Below are positions 8,936 through 17,754 of a DNA stretch of 64,000 nt, one piece after another. The translations under genes and the position numbers were made by a program. Where the stretch lies: assembly GCF_012926505.1 (NCBI RefSeq), contig NZ_JABBNT010000003.1, positions 310,001 through 374,000 of the forward strand. Reading direction: 5' to 3'. Under the pieces are notes generated by a model. That model searched no databases, had not been told where the DNA came from, and worked only from the letters and a program-made list of their open reading frames with translations. Origin of the DNA: Pacificispira spongiicola. GTDB lineage: Bacteria > Pseudomonadota > Alphaproteobacteria > UBA8366 > Aestuariispiraceae. Each line of letters opens with the position of its first letter. The stretch's first letter is position 1.

Positions 8936-10041
8936 AGCGTCTTCATCACGGATTCGAAACGGTCGGCGAAGAGGCGGCGTTCTTCCGCATTGCCGACGGT
9001 AACGCGGATGCAGCGGTCCATCGGGGCGACGCCCGGCATGCGCACGAAGATACCCGCCGCATCCAGGGCCTGCAGTGCCGCACGGGCATAATCGCCGTCT
9101 CTGCCCAGATCGATGGAAACGAAATTTGTCGCCGAGGGAATCGCCTTGTAGCCCAGCCGCTCGGCGAGTTCCATATAGTCGTCGCGGCCCCGCGCGACTT
9201 CCGCCACGACGGAGGCCAGGAAATCCGGATCGTTCAGGGAGGCGAGCGCCGCCGCCTGGGCCAACACGTTGACCTCAAAATGATTGCGGACCTTGTTCAA
9301 CCCGGTGATCAGATCGCGATGACCGATTGTGTAGGCGATGCGCAGCCCGGCCATGCCGTGGGCCTTGGAAAAGGTGCGCATGCGCAGGACCTTGGGGTTG
9401 TCCGGGTCCAGGGCCGGGGCGGTGCCTTCCGGCGCGAATTCGATATAGGCCTCGTCCAGGACCAGCACCGTGCCGTCGGGGATACGGTCGATCAGCGACT
9501 GCACGACATCCGCCGCGTGCCATGTCCCCATCGGATTGTTGGGATTCGAGAAGTAAACGAGCGGCGCGTCGGTTTCCCGGACCTTGTCCAGCAGCGCCTC
9601 CGGATCTTCATGATCGTTTCGGAAGGGAACCGGATTGAGTGCCGCGCCAAACCCGCTGACGTGATAATTGAAAGTCGGATAGGCACCCAGCGAGGTCACG
9701 ACCGGCGTGCCGGGCCCGGCCATCATGCGCACCGTGTTTCCCAGGATCGCATCAATCCCCGCGCCGACGAGAATCTGATCCGGCGCCACGCCATGGATTT
9801 TCGCCAGTTTTTCCCGCACGGGCCAGCTTTCCGCATCGCCGTACCAGCTGCCGCGCGTGGCCGCTTCCGTCAGGGCTTGCACGGCCTTGGGCGACATGCC
9901 GAAGGAACTTTCATTCGCGCCCAGCCGAGCGTCGAAGGGTTTCCCACGCCGGCGTTCCAACGTCTCCGGCCCGACGAAGGGCACCGCCGCGGGCAGGGAT
10001 GCCACCAGATCGGTGAAACGAATTTCGGTCTTCTGGGTCAA
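8932..10041 (-). CDS. PLP-dependent aminotransferase, HisC-like (TTG start)
   Basis: 369 aa from a TTG at 10041, chosen because GGAGG sits 9 bp upstream and the family's length fits; the further upstream in-frame extension looks non-coding. Fold-type I aminotransferase: 'NPNNPMGT' at 166-173, Asp196 in 'LDEAYIEF' contacting the cofactor, and Schiff-base Lys226 in 'TFSKAHGMAGLR'. It resembles histidinol-phosphate aminotransferases, which act in histidine synthesis; related enzymes use aromatic amino acids. No other his genes are near, so specificity is uncertain. Confidence 0.85.
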   Translation of the reverse strand: MTQKTEIRFTDLVASLPAAVPFVGPETLERRRGKPFDARLGANESSFGMSPKAVQALTEAATRGSWYGDAESWPVREKLAKIHGVAPDQILVGAGIDAILGNTVRMMAGPGTPVVTSLGAYPTFNYHVSGFGAALNPVPFRNDHEDPEALLDKVRETDAPLVYFSNPNNPMGTWHAADVVQSLIDRIPDGTVLVLDEAYIEFAPEGTAPALDPDNPKVLRMRTFSKAHGMAGLRIAYTIGHRDLITGLNKVRNHFEVNVLAQAAALASLNDPDFLASVVAEVARGRDDYMELAERLGYKAIPSATNFVSIDLGRDGDYARAALQALDAAGIFVRMPGVAPMDRCIRVTVGNAEERRLFADRFESVMKTL

Positions 10042-10235
10042 TATGGGTGTCCTCCGGCATTTGTCCGGTTGGGCGGATCGTTTGCGAATCGCTTTTGTCG
10101 GCGAAATCGGGGCGCACTGTAATCGCCGCATCGGATTTTGAAAACCGGCGGCACTTGTGCCGACAATTGTAGGCAGCCCGTGCCGGGATACCACAATATC
10201 TTGAGAGAAAAATGGGTTTGGTGCGGAAATGCGGA

Positions 10236-10282
10236 TTCCCGACTCGAAAACTAGGCGAAACGCCTAATTCAAGAGTCGGGAA
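10236..10282. terminator. Nested inverted repeat between hisC-like gene and quinone reductase
   Basis: An outer 10-bp stem TTCCCGACTC (10236-10245) / GAGTCGGGAA (10273-10282) encloses an inner 6-bp stem TAGGCG / CGCCTA with an AAA loop (10252-10266). It lies downstream of the quinone reductase stop (10311, minus strand) and upstream of the aminotransferase start. It could terminate the former or be a REP-like element; function inferred. Confidence 0.45.
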
Positions 10283-10310
10283 ACCTAGTCCGACAGACCG
10301 GGAAAATAGG

Positions 10311-11285
10311 TCAGACCACGAAAATCGTGGAGCCGGTGGTCTTCCGCGCCTCCAGATCGCGATGCGCCTGTGCCGCATCGGCCAGGGCGTAGCGCTGGTT
10401 GACCTCGATCTTCAACCCCTTGGCCACCGCGTCGAACAGAGCGGTGGAGGAGGAGACCATATCCTCGCGGCTGGCCGTATAGGTCATCAGCGTCGGGCGG
10501 GTGAGGAAGAGCGATCCCTTCGCCGACAAGGTAACGAGATTGAAGTTTTCAATCGGACCGGAGGCATTGCCGAAGGTCACGAACAGCCCGCGCGGCTTCA
10601 AGGAGTCGAGCGACCCTTCAACCGTTGCGGCACCGACACCGTCATAGACGACGGGGACCCCGGCGCCGTCCGTAATCTCGCGCACGCGGGCGGCGACATC
10701 TTCTTCCCGATATAAGATTACGTGATCGCAACCGTGTGCTTTCGCCAGTTCCGCCTTTTCCGGCGACCCGGCGGTGCCGATCACCGTCGCGCCGATCTGT
10801 TTCAGCCATTGGCAAGCGATCAGGCCGACGCCGCCGGCGGCCGCCTGGAACAGAACCGTGTCGCCCGGCTGCACCTCATAGGTCCGTCGGATCAGATATT
10901 CGACGGTCATGCCCTGCAACATCATGCCCGCCGCCTGTTCCAGCGAAATCGAGTCGGGCAGTTTCACGACCCGATGCCTGGGGATGAGCCGTTCGCTGGC
11001 GTAAGCGCCGAGCGGCGGGGCGGCATAGGCAACACGGTCGCCGACCTTGAATTCCGACACGTCGCTGCCGACGGCACTGACGATCCCGGCGGCTTCCAGG
11101 CCGATGGCGGTCGGCAGGGGCGGCAGCGGATACAGGCCGGTGCGGTGATAGACGTCGATATAGTTCAGTCCGCAGAATTCCTGCTTGATCCGAATTTCTT
11201 CCGGTCCCGGATCGCCGACATCCACGTCTTCATAGACCAGCTTCTCCGGACCGCCCGGCTCGTGAATGCGTACCGCCTTCGCCAT
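10311..11285 (-). CDS. Quinone oxidoreductase (zinc-independent MDR/QOR family)
   Basis: 324 aa from an ATG preceded by GAGGAA; a longer frame to 11387 overlaps the upstream gene and is rejected. N-terminal GroES-like domain with 'GLNYIDVYHRTGLYPLP' (~45-60, signature of quinone oxidoreductases), then a Rossmann domain with 'AAAGGVGLIACQWLK' around residue 140-155. Catalyses NADPH-dependent one-electron reduction of quinones. Follows the MazG-like gene by 13 bp and is probably co-transcribed with it. Confidence 0.93.
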   Translation of the reverse strand: MAKAVRIHEPGGPEKLVYEDVDVGDPGPEEIRIKQEFCGLNYIDVYHRTGLYPLPPLPTAIGLEAAGIVSAVGSDVSEFKVGDRVAYAAPPLGAYASERLIPRHRVVKLPDSISLEQAAGMMLQGMTVEYLIRRTYEVQPGDTVLFQAAAGGVGLIACQWLKQIGATVIGTAGSPEKAELAKAHGCDHVILYREEDVAARVREITDGAGVPVVYDGVGAATVEGSLDSLKPRGLFVTFGNASGPIENFNLVTLSAKGSLFLTRPTLMTYTASREDMVSSSTALFDAVAKGLKIEVNQRYALADAAQAHRDLEARKTTGSTIFVV

Positions 11286-11298
11286 TTGTCGTTCCTCA

Positions 11299-11664
11299 CT
11301 ATTGTGCTGAAAGTTTGAAATTCGGTTTCGTGTCGTGTTTCGCGCGGATGCGGTCGATCTTGTCCCAGATCGCGGACAGTTCCGCATCGCCCGCCTGATG
11401 CATATCCTGACCCTGGGCGAGACATAGGGCTGCCAACGTTACCATCACACCGCCGATTTCCTGAGCCGTGTCCCCAGGCTCCCGCGAGAAAACATAGTCT
11501 ACGACGGCATGCGCTTCCGCCGCCGTGCCGCCGCAGGCTTGGACCAGCTCGATCGATTCTTCCAAGAACCGATGATTGCGCTCCACCGGATCGCGGGCAA
11601 TCTCATCGCCGAAACAGGCCAGCATCCAGGGACGCACACGCGCCTGAAACGAGTCGTCGCTCAC
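11299..11664 (-). CDS. MazG-like nucleotide pyrophosphohydrolase-family protein
   Basis: About 121 aa from a GTG at 11664; an in-frame ATG at 11730 would add 22 residues rich in Pro and Arg that look unlike the domain. Contains 'HRFLEESIELVQACGG' and 'EIGGVMVTLAALCLAQG', which fit the EExxE...ExxD/G helical pattern of the all-alpha NTP pyrophosphohydrolases, although the second acidic motif is weak. These enzymes hydrolyse (d)NTPs to monophosphates. 13 bp upstream of the quinone reductase. Substrate not deducible. Confidence 0.7.
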   Translation of the reverse strand: MSDDSFQARVRPWMLACFGDEIARDPVERNHRFLEESIELVQACGGTAAEAHAVVDYVFSREPGDTAQEIGGVMVTLAALCLAQGQDMHQAGDAELSAIWDKIDRIRAKHDTKPNFKLSAQ

Positions 11665-11755
11665 GGTTTTCCCTTTTCTCCAGCCCTCAATCTCAGGCGG
11701 GAATCTAGGGCGCGGGACCACCGCCGCCAAGCGACTTCCTCATCCATTGTAAGAT

Positions 11756-11786
11756 TCATCCTTTTTCTGGCTCATCCTTTTCTGGG
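11756..11786. repeat. Tandem duplication spanning the DUF255 gene stop codon
   Basis: TCATCCTTTTTCTGGC (11756-11771) is followed directly by TCATCCTTTTCTGGG (11772-11786). The TCA beginning the second copy is the TGA stop of the DUF255 gene on the minus strand; the first copy supplies an identical TCA beyond it. Confidence 0.7.
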
Positions 11787-13913
11787 TAGGGGGGTCAACA
11801 TCCCGGACAGGTCACCTGCGTCTCTGACGGGCAGGGAACAGACGGGACCCCGGCATACGAAGGCGGCCGCCGTTTCCGTCTTCGCCTTCAACGCCGCTGG
11901 ATGACCTTCCGGTAAATCCGTCCCCGGCGCGACATGGATAAGAACGCGATCCGTCAGCGGCGCCATCTGTGCCGCACGCAGCAGGGCAGCCGTGGTTTCA
12001 TCGTCGGGCGCGCCGACCACAACGATCTGGTGCCCGTCCCGCAGGAACTGCGCCCCTTCGACAATGTTGGAATAGGGATAGAAGTTCCGCTCCAACTCGC
12101 CCGCAAAGCTCCTCACGATTTCTTGGGCCCGGTCGCCATAGGCATCCTTACCGGTCAGCCAATGCAGTTTGGCGAAGACCCAAACCAACACACCGTTGCC
12201 GGAGGGAGTCGCATTGTCGGAGGCTGATTTCGTCCGCGCGATCAGGGCGTCGGCATCATCCGCAGTCAGGAAATAGGCCCCGCCTTCGGCGTCGTAATAG
12301 TGACGATCCAGAATTTCGACCCAGCTTTCGGCCTGATCCAGATATGACGTTTGCCCCGTCACTTCTTCCCCCGCCACCTCATGCAATACGAGGGCGGCGC
12401 GCATCATCGCTGCGTAATCGTCCAACACGGCGGTATGTTTCGATACGCCGTTGCGATAGCTATGCCGCAACCGCGACCCGTCGGCCATCGGACCGGCGAC
12501 GAAATCGAAGGCCTTGCGGGCCGCCGCGATCCAATCCGGACGGTCGAAAACCTGTCCCGCCTGGGCCAGCGCCGCGACGGTTAGCCCGTTCCAATCCGCC
12601 AATTGCTTGTCGTCCTTTAGGGGCGGGACTCGTTTTTCCCGTGCGGCGGCCAGGATCTCCCGGTCCGCGGCAAAGGCGGCTTCGGTTTCCTCATCCGGCG
12701 TGGTGCGCAGATGCAAGCGGTTCAGGATCGTCTTGCCTTCCCAATTCCCGCCCGGCTGGACGTCGTAAGCAACCTTGAACGCCGTGGACCGTTCGCCCAG
12801 CAAGGCGTCGATTTCCGCTTCGTCCCAGACATAGAACCGGCCTTCCTCGCCCTCGCTGTCCGCATCGCGGGCCGAGGCGAAACCGCCCTCCGGCATCTGC
12901 ATGTCGCTTAACAGCCAGCCGACGGTTTCTTCGGCGCGTTGCCGGAACAAGCGATCGCCCGTCGCCCGCCAAGCGAGACTGAGAAGATCCAGTAACTGCG
13001 CATTGTCGTAGAGCATCTTTTCGAAATGCGGGACCAGCCATTCCCGATCGACGGCGTAGCGCGCGAAGCCGCCGCCCAGATGGTCGTATATCCCGCCCTC
13101 GCAGATCTGGCGCAGGGTAAACAGAACCGCGTCGATCATATCCTGGTTGGACTGTCGCTGTCCGGCATTCCACATCTGTAACAGGATCGGGGCCTGCGGG
13201 AATTTCGGGGCCTCGCCGATGCCGCCATGGTCTCGGTCGAACGCGGACAGAAGGCGTTGGGAAATCTGGTCGGCTGTTTCACGGGAAACATCGTCGCCGG
13301 ATCTTGGCGCGGCAAGTGTCGCGAGTCCCTTGCGCAGGGCATCGACGTTGCTGCCGATCTTGTCCGGTGCCTCCTCAAAGGCTTTCGACAGTCCAGTCAG
13401 GATTTCCGGGAAGCCCGGCCGCCCCCATTTCGCCTCCGACGGGAAATAGGTGCCGCCCCAGAAGGGCTCCCCGTCCGGCGTCAGGAACATGGTCAACGGC
13501 CAGCCGCCCTGCTGCCCCAGCATGTGCAGCGCGGATTGATAAATTGTATCGATATCCGGGCGCTCTTCCCGGTCGACCTTGATGTTGACGAACAACTCGT
13601 TCATCAGCGCGGCGATGTCCGGGTTCTCGAAACTCTCATGCGCCATGACGTGGCACCAATGACAGGCCGCATAGCCGACGGAGAGCAGGATCGGTTTTCC
13701 CGTTGCCCGCGCTTCGGCCAGCGCCTCCGGCCCCCAGGCGCGCCAATGCACCGGATTGTCCTTGTGCTGCAGCAAATACGGGCTGGTCTCCCGAGTCAGC
13801 AGATTTTCCGCCGGCAGTGTCGCCCCTGCATTTTCGGGCGGGGATTTGGGGCGACTTTCGGAGGGCATTCCAGGGGGTGCTTCGGGGGGTGTTTCGGGGG
13901 GCGTTTCGGGCAT
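11772..13913 (-). CDS. DUF255 thioredoxin-domain protein (YyaL/SSP411 family)
   Basis: 713 aa from the ATG at 13913. N-terminal thioredoxin-like DUF255 domain with 'NPVHWRAWG' and the redox-type motif Cys-His-Trp-Cys in 'GYAACHWCHVMAHESF' (~residues 70-85), 'QGGWPLTMFLTPDG' nearby, followed by a large alpha/alpha-barrel region resembling six-hairpin glycosidases (~280-690). Biochemical function in bacteria is not established. The first ~30 residues are a PETPPE-type repeat from a GC-rich 12-bp tandem array, so the true start may be downstream. Divergent from DUF6489; a one-mismatch parS-like site lies in its coding sequence. Confidence 0.88.
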   Translation of the reverse strand: MPETPPETPPEAPPGMPSESRPKSPPENAGATLPAENLLTRETSPYLLQHKDNPVHWRAWGPEALAEARATGKPILLSVGYAACHWCHVMAHESFENPDIAALMNELFVNIKVDREERPDIDTIYQSALHMLGQQGGWPLTMFLTPDGEPFWGGTYFPSEAKWGRPGFPEILTGLSKAFEEAPDKIGSNVDALRKGLATLAAPRSGDDVSRETADQISQRLLSAFDRDHGGIGEAPKFPQAPILLQMWNAGQRQSNQDMIDAVLFTLRQICEGGIYDHLGGGFARYAVDREWLVPHFEKMLYDNAQLLDLLSLAWRATGDRLFRQRAEETVGWLLSDMQMPEGGFASARDADSEGEEGRFYVWDEAEIDALLGERSTAFKVAYDVQPGGNWEGKTILNRLHLRTTPDEETEAAFAADREILAAAREKRVPPLKDDKQLADWNGLTVAALAQAGQVFDRPDWIAAARKAFDFVAGPMADGSRLRHSYRNGVSKHTAVLDDYAAMMRAALVLHEVAGEEVTGQTSYLDQAESWVEILDRHYYDAEGGAYFLTADDADALIARTKSASDNATPSGNGVLVWVFAKLHWLTGKDAYGDRAQEIVRSFAGELERNFYPYSNIVEGAQFLRDGHQIVVVGAPDDETTAALLRAAQMAPLTDRVLIHVAPGTDLPEGHPAALKAKTETAAAFVCRGPVCSLPVRDAGDLSGMLTPLPRKG
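13275..13290. promoter_or_regulatory. Degenerate parS-like site inside the DUF255 gene
   Basis: TGTTTCACGGGAAACA differs from the parS consensus TGTTTCACGTGAAACA at one central base. On the minus strand it encodes Val-Ser-Arg-Glu-Thr, the same pentapeptide that the rsmG parS site encodes. It lies 2.4 kb from the first strong parS site. ParB binding is inferred and may be weak because the mutated base is central. Confidence 0.45.
13837..13913. repeat. GC-rich degenerate tandem array at the 5' end of the DUF255 gene
   Basis: On the minus strand the first codons are built from 12-bp degenerate units (GAAACGCCCCCC, GAAACACCCCCC, GAAGCACCCCCT) that encode the PETPPE-type N-terminus. The array is probably polymorphic by slippage and makes the exact start uncertain. 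Confidence 0.5.
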
Positions 13914-14043
13914 TGTCTTCGCTTTCGTGCGGCGCTGCCGCGTCGTTGCACTCTGGCCTTGCGGATTCTCCGCACTGGACAGCCTCTCGTTCCTACATAG
14001 GATGGATCGGATATCAGCGAAAGGCCGGACAGGAAATAAGCCC

Positions 14044-14307
14044 ATGAAAATCCATCTCGATATCGACTGCACCCCGGACGAGGCGCGCCGCTTCCTCGGT
14101 CTGCCCGATGTGGCCCCGATGCAGGAAGCGCTGATGAAGCAAGTCCAAGAGCGGATGGAAGCAAACCTGAAGGCATTGGAACCGGAAGCCTTGTTCCAAA
14201 CTTGGCTCCCGGCCTCCATCCAGGGTATGGAGCAGTTGCAGAAGCTGTTCTGGTCGCAGATGGCGAGTGGCGGCTCCGGTAGCGACGGAAAGTCCGAGAA
14301 ATCCTGA
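14044..14307 (+). CDS. DUF6489 family small protein
   Basis: 87 aa beginning MKIHLDIDCTPDEARRFLGLPDV, close to the alphaproteobacterial DUF6489 family. It is acidic and helical with a conserved 'QTWLPASIQGMEQLQKLFWSQM' region of which the core is ~60-78, and ends in a Gly/Ser-rich tail. No catalytic motif is visible and no function is known. It sits 34 bp before mnmE on the same strand and is probably co-transcribed with it. Confidence 0.82.
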   Translation: MKIHLDIDCTPDEARRFLGLPDVAPMQEALMKQVQERMEANLKALEPEALFQTWLPASIQGMEQLQKLFWSQMASGGSGSDGKSEKS

Positions 14308-14341
14308 CGCGCAAACCGTTCCGATATCCGATAGGCGTTTC

Positions 14342-15667
14342 ATGAGCGATACCATCTTTGCCCTGGGCAGCGGCCCGGCCCCCGCGGGTGTCGCGGTGAT
14401 ACGGCTATCCGGGCCGCATGCGGGGACGGCCCTGTCGACCCTGACCGACGGTCGCCCATTCCCCGATCCACGCGTCGCGACCCTGCGCAATCTGATTGAT
14501 CCTACGTCCAGCGGCTTGCTGGATCAGGGGATCGTCCTTTGGTTCCCAGCCCCCAACTCCTTCACTGGCGAAGATGTCGCAGAGCTTCATGTCCACGGCG
14601 GCGCGGCCAGCATTCAGGCCGTTCTTTCCGCTCTGTCCACCATCCCGGGCTGCCGCATGGCGGAGGCGGGGGAGTTCACGCGCCGCGCCTTCGCCGCAGG
14701 CCGCATGAACCTGACGGAGGTCGAGGGCCTCGCCGATCTCATCGCGGCGGAGACCGATGCGCAACGTCGTCTTGCCCTACGGCAAGCATCGGGGGAGGGG
14801 GCCGATCTGTACAAGAACTGGACGGATCGCTTGGTCCGTATCCTTGCCACACTGGAGGCGGCGGTCGATTTCCCGGAAGACGATTTACCCGAACAGATTC
14901 TAAATCGAAACGAAATCGATATCCGGACTTTGGTAGAGGAGTGGACGCAACATATAGAATTAGGCCGTGCCTCCGCTGGAATCCGTGACGGCGTACGGGT
15001 CGCAATCCTCGGCGCGCCGAATGTGGGGAAGTCGTCCTTGCTCAATCGGCTCGCCGGGCGGGATGCCGCAATCGTGTCGGAAACGGCGGGCACCACCCGT
15101 GACGTGATTGAGGTCCGCCTCGACCTCGGTGGCTATGCCGTCACCCTGTCGGACACGGCGGGCCTTCGCGAAACGGAAGATCGGATTGAAGAGGAGGGGG
15201 TTCGTCGCGCCCTCGATGCCGCCCGCGCCGCCGATCTGATCCTGTATCTGAGCGATGATGCCACGGTTCTTCGATCGGCTTTGCCGAACGCCCTCAGCGA
15301 TCGGGAAGGCGACATCTTCCTCATTTTGACGAAGCAGGATACCGAGGAAGAAGCGGATCAAACCACCGGTCTTTATCCCATATCCTCCAAGACCGGGGCC
15401 GGTTTGACCCAGCTTCTAGAGCGCTTGGAGGAAGCGTGCCAAAGCCGATATGGGGCGGCTGTTGCAGCCGTCGCCGTTCGAGCCCGCCATCGCGAGGCAT
15501 TGGCGGAAGCCTGCGATGCGCTGGAGCACGCCTTAATAGAGCGGGAGTTCGCACTGGCGGCGGAAGATGTGCGAATTGCCGTCACTCAGGTAGGGCGTAT
15601 TACAGGACGCGTTGACGTCGAATCGATCCTTGATGTCGTGTTTTCGGAGTTCTGTATCGGTAAGTAA
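14342..15667 (+). CDS. mnmE: tRNA uridine-5-carboxymethylaminomethyl(34) synthesis GTPase MnmE
   Basis: 441 aa. Works with MnmG to install the cmnm5 modification at wobble uridine of tRNAs in the cytoplasm. N-terminal tetrahydrofolate-binding domain (1-~118, 'EAGEFTRRAFAAGRMNLTEVEG'), helical domain, embedded G domain (~215-375) with G1 GAPNVGKSS (224-232), DTAG (271-274), and a 'TKQD' where NKxD is usual. Ends in the invariant C-terminal CIGK. Start at 14342 matches the conserved N-terminus 'DTIFALGSG'. mnmG and rsmG follow. Confidence 0.97.
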   Translation: MSDTIFALGSGPAPAGVAVIRLSGPHAGTALSTLTDGRPFPDPRVATLRNLIDPTSSGLLDQGIVLWFPAPNSFTGEDVAELHVHGGAASIQAVLSALSTIPGCRMAEAGEFTRRAFAAGRMNLTEVEGLADLIAAETDAQRRLALRQASGEGADLYKNWTDRLVRILATLEAAVDFPEDDLPEQILNRNEIDIRTLVEEWTQHIELGRASAGIRDGVRVAILGAPNVGKSSLLNRLAGRDAAIVSETAGTTRDVIEVRLDLGGYAVTLSDTAGLRETEDRIEEEGVRRALDAARAADLILYLSDDATVLRSALPNALSDREGDIFLILTKQDTEEEADQTTGLYPISSKTGAGLTQLLERLEEACQSRYGAAVAAVAVRARHREALAEACDALEHALIEREFALAAEDVRIAVTQVGRITGRVDVESILDVVFSEFCIGK

Positions 15668-15669
15668 GG

Positions 15670-15688
15670 GATCGATTCGATATCGATC
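15670..15688. repeat. Inverted repeat after mnmE, adjacent to parS
   Basis: GATCGAT / ATCGATC with a TCGAT loop directly follows the mnmE stop and ends 7 bp before the first parS site. It has no T-run, so it is not a classical terminator; it could be structural around parS. Confidence 0.35.
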
Positions 15689-15695
15689 GGGACAG

Positions 15696-15711
15696 TGTTT
15701 CACGTGAAACA
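15696..15711. promoter_or_regulatory. parS centromere site 1
   Basis: TGTTTCACGTGAAACA is a perfect 16-bp match to the bacterial parS consensus bound by ParB. It sits between mnmE and mnmG, about 3 kb from parA and parB, where alphaproteobacteria commonly carry parS. ParB should nucleate here and spread, with ParA moving the origin region to the cell pole. Confidence 0.95.
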
Positions 15712-15818
15712 TTCTCCGCATCCCGCGTGTGAAACCGCCCAATTCCCGGAACTCTGAGCTTCCATCCATTGACCGCGACAGCGTTTTTCTGTACACCCAG
15801 CGCCAGAAGGACGATCCC

Positions 15819-17738
15819 ATGACACAGCAAAATGAACAAAGCCCCCAGGCCATCGCGAAGGCCCATTGGGATGTCATCATCGTTGGCGGCGGCCATGCCG
15901 GCTGCGAGGCTGCGGCCGCGGCGGCGCGCATGGGTGCCGACACGCTCCTGGTGACCCATAAGCTCGAAACGATTGGGGAAATGTCCTGCAATCCGGCGAT
16001 CGGTGGATTGGGGAAGGGGCATCTCGTCAAAGAGATCGACGCGCTGGATGGGGTCATGGGCCGGGTCATCGACCGGGCCGGGATTCAATTCCGCATGCTG
16101 AACCGCAGCAAAGGTCCCGCCGTCCAAGGGCCGCGCTCTCAAGCCGACCGAAAGCTGTATCGGAACGCGATGCAGGAAGTGCTGCACGATCAGGAAAACC
16201 TGACGCTCCACGCCGGGGGTGTCGAAGATATTACCATCGGCGGTGATGGGCGTTTAAATGGCCTGGTTCTGGAAGACGGAACCGTCCTGACCTGCGGTGC
16301 CGTCGTTCTGACCACCGGGACCTTCCTGCGCGGACTGATCCATTGCGGGCAAGTTCGCACCCCCGCGGGACGCATCGGGGATGCCCCGGCAATCGGTCTT
16401 TCGGAAAGCCTGATGCGGGCCGGGTTCACGCTCGGCCGGTTGAAGACGGGAACACCGCCGCGGCTCGATGGGAACACCATCGACTGGGGCGGATTGGAAC
16501 GCCAGGAAGCCGATCCCGACCCAGAGCCGTTTTCCGCTCTGACAGATCGTATCACGGTGCCGCAGATCGCCTGCCACATCACTTATACCAATGAGGCGAC
16601 CCATCAGGTCTTGCGCGACAACCTTCATCTCTCCGCCCTGTATGGAGGCATGATCGAAGGGATCGGGCCGCGCTATTGTCCGTCGATTGAAGACAAGATC
16701 GTCAAATTCGCCGACAAGCCGCGCCATCAAATCTTCCTGGAACCGGAAGGGTTGGACGATCCGACAGTATATCCAAACGGAATCTCCAACTCCCTGCCCG
16801 AAGAGGTCCAAGCGGCCTTCCTGAAGACGATCCCCGGCCTGGAGCACGCGACCATTCTGCGCCCAGGCTATGCCATCGAGTACGATCATATCGACCCGCG
16901 CGAATTGTTGCCGACGCTCGAAACTCGACGGCTGCCCGGTCTCTATCTCGCCGGTCAGATCAATGGCACGACCGGATATGAAGAAGCCGCCGCCCAAGGA
17001 TTGATGGCCGGGTTGAATGCCGCCATCGCGGTCGGCGCCGTAGCGTCCGATCGGGAATCCGTGCCGTTTATTCTGGACCGGGCGGATGCCTATATCGGGG
17101 TCATGATCGACGACCTGACCACGCGGGGGGCAGACGAACCCTATCGGATGTTCACGTCCCGCGCGGAATACCGGCTGCGGCTGCGCGCCGACAATGCCGA
17201 CCAGCGTCTGACGCCGTATGGCCGATCCATCGGCTGCCTCGGTACCGCGCGATTGGCGCATTGGGAGAAACGCGAAGCGGCATTGATCCAAGCGCGCGCC
17301 CTGATCGATGAAATCCGGGCCACCCCCCAAGACCTGGCCACCAAGGGCATTTCGGTGCGGCAAGATGGGAAGGTGCGCAGCGCCGCCGAAATCCTGGCAC
17401 TCCCCGATATGAGTCTGGCGCGGTTGGCCGAGATATGGCCGGAACTGTCCGCGATCCCCGCCAGTGTTGCACCGCAGATCGAAACCGACGCCCGTTACGC
17501 TCCGTATCTGGCGCGGCAGGAGGCGGATATTCACGCCTATCGCCGGGATGAATCGCTGCACTTCCCAGACGGTCTGGACTTCGCGACGGTCGGCGGGTTG
17601 AGCACGGAAATGGTTCAGCGGCTCGCCCGCGCCAATCCGCGCACCTTGGGTCAGGCCGCACGCCTTCCTGGCGTGACCCCGGCCGCCGTCGTCGCCTTGA
17701 TGCGTCATGTCCGGCGGTCAGGATCCAAAGCCGCATAG
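15819..17738 (+). CDS. mnmG: tRNA uridine-5-carboxymethylaminomethyl(34) synthesis enzyme MnmG
   Basis: 639 aa. FAD-dependent partner of MnmE in wobble-uridine modification. FAD motif [10 protein letters not shown] at 23-32, '[20 protein letters not shown]' at ~55-75, '[16 protein letters not shown]' near 385, and the C-terminal helical domain ending near '[13 protein letters not shown]'. The ATG at 15819 has AAGGA 8 bp upstream; an upstream in-frame extension to 15729 lacks family similarity. The parS site lies in its leader. rsmG begins 16 bp after its stop. Confidence 0.97.
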   Translation: MTQQNEQSPQAIAKAHWDVIIVGGGHAGCEAAAAAARMGADTLLVTHKLETIGEMSCNPAIGGLGKGHLVKEIDALDGVMGRVIDRAGIQFRMLNRSKGPAVQGPRSQADRKLYRNAMQEVLHDQENLTLHAGGVEDITIGGDGRLNGLVLEDGTVLTCGAVVLTTGTFLRGLIHCGQVRTPAGRIGDAPAIGLSESLMRAGFTLGRLKTGTPPRLDGNTIDWGGLERQEADPDPEPFSALTDRITVPQIACHITYTNEATHQVLRDNLHLSALYGGMIEGIGPRYCPSIEDKIVKFADKPRHQIFLEPEGLDDPTVYPNGISNSLPEEVQAAFLKTIPGLEHATILRPGYAIEYDHIDPRELLPTLETRRLPGLYLAGQINGTTGYEEAAAQGLMAGLNAAIAVGAVASDRESVPFILDRADAYIGVMIDDLTTRGADEPYRMFTSRAEYRLRLRADNADQRLTPYGRSIGCLGTARLAHWEKREAALIQARALIDEIRATPQDLATKGISVRQDGKVRSAAEILALPDMSLARLAEIWPELSAIPASVAPQIETDARYAPYLARQEADIHAYRRDESLHFPDGLDFATVGGLSTEMVQRLARANPRTLGQAARLPGVTPAAVVALMRHVRRSGSKAA

Positions 17739-17754
17739 TCCAAAGGAGCCGCCG

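Noticed and set aside
16254-17708. Long minus-strand frame opposite mnmG
   Set aside because: Shadow of mnmG; no family motif and no ribosome-binding site.
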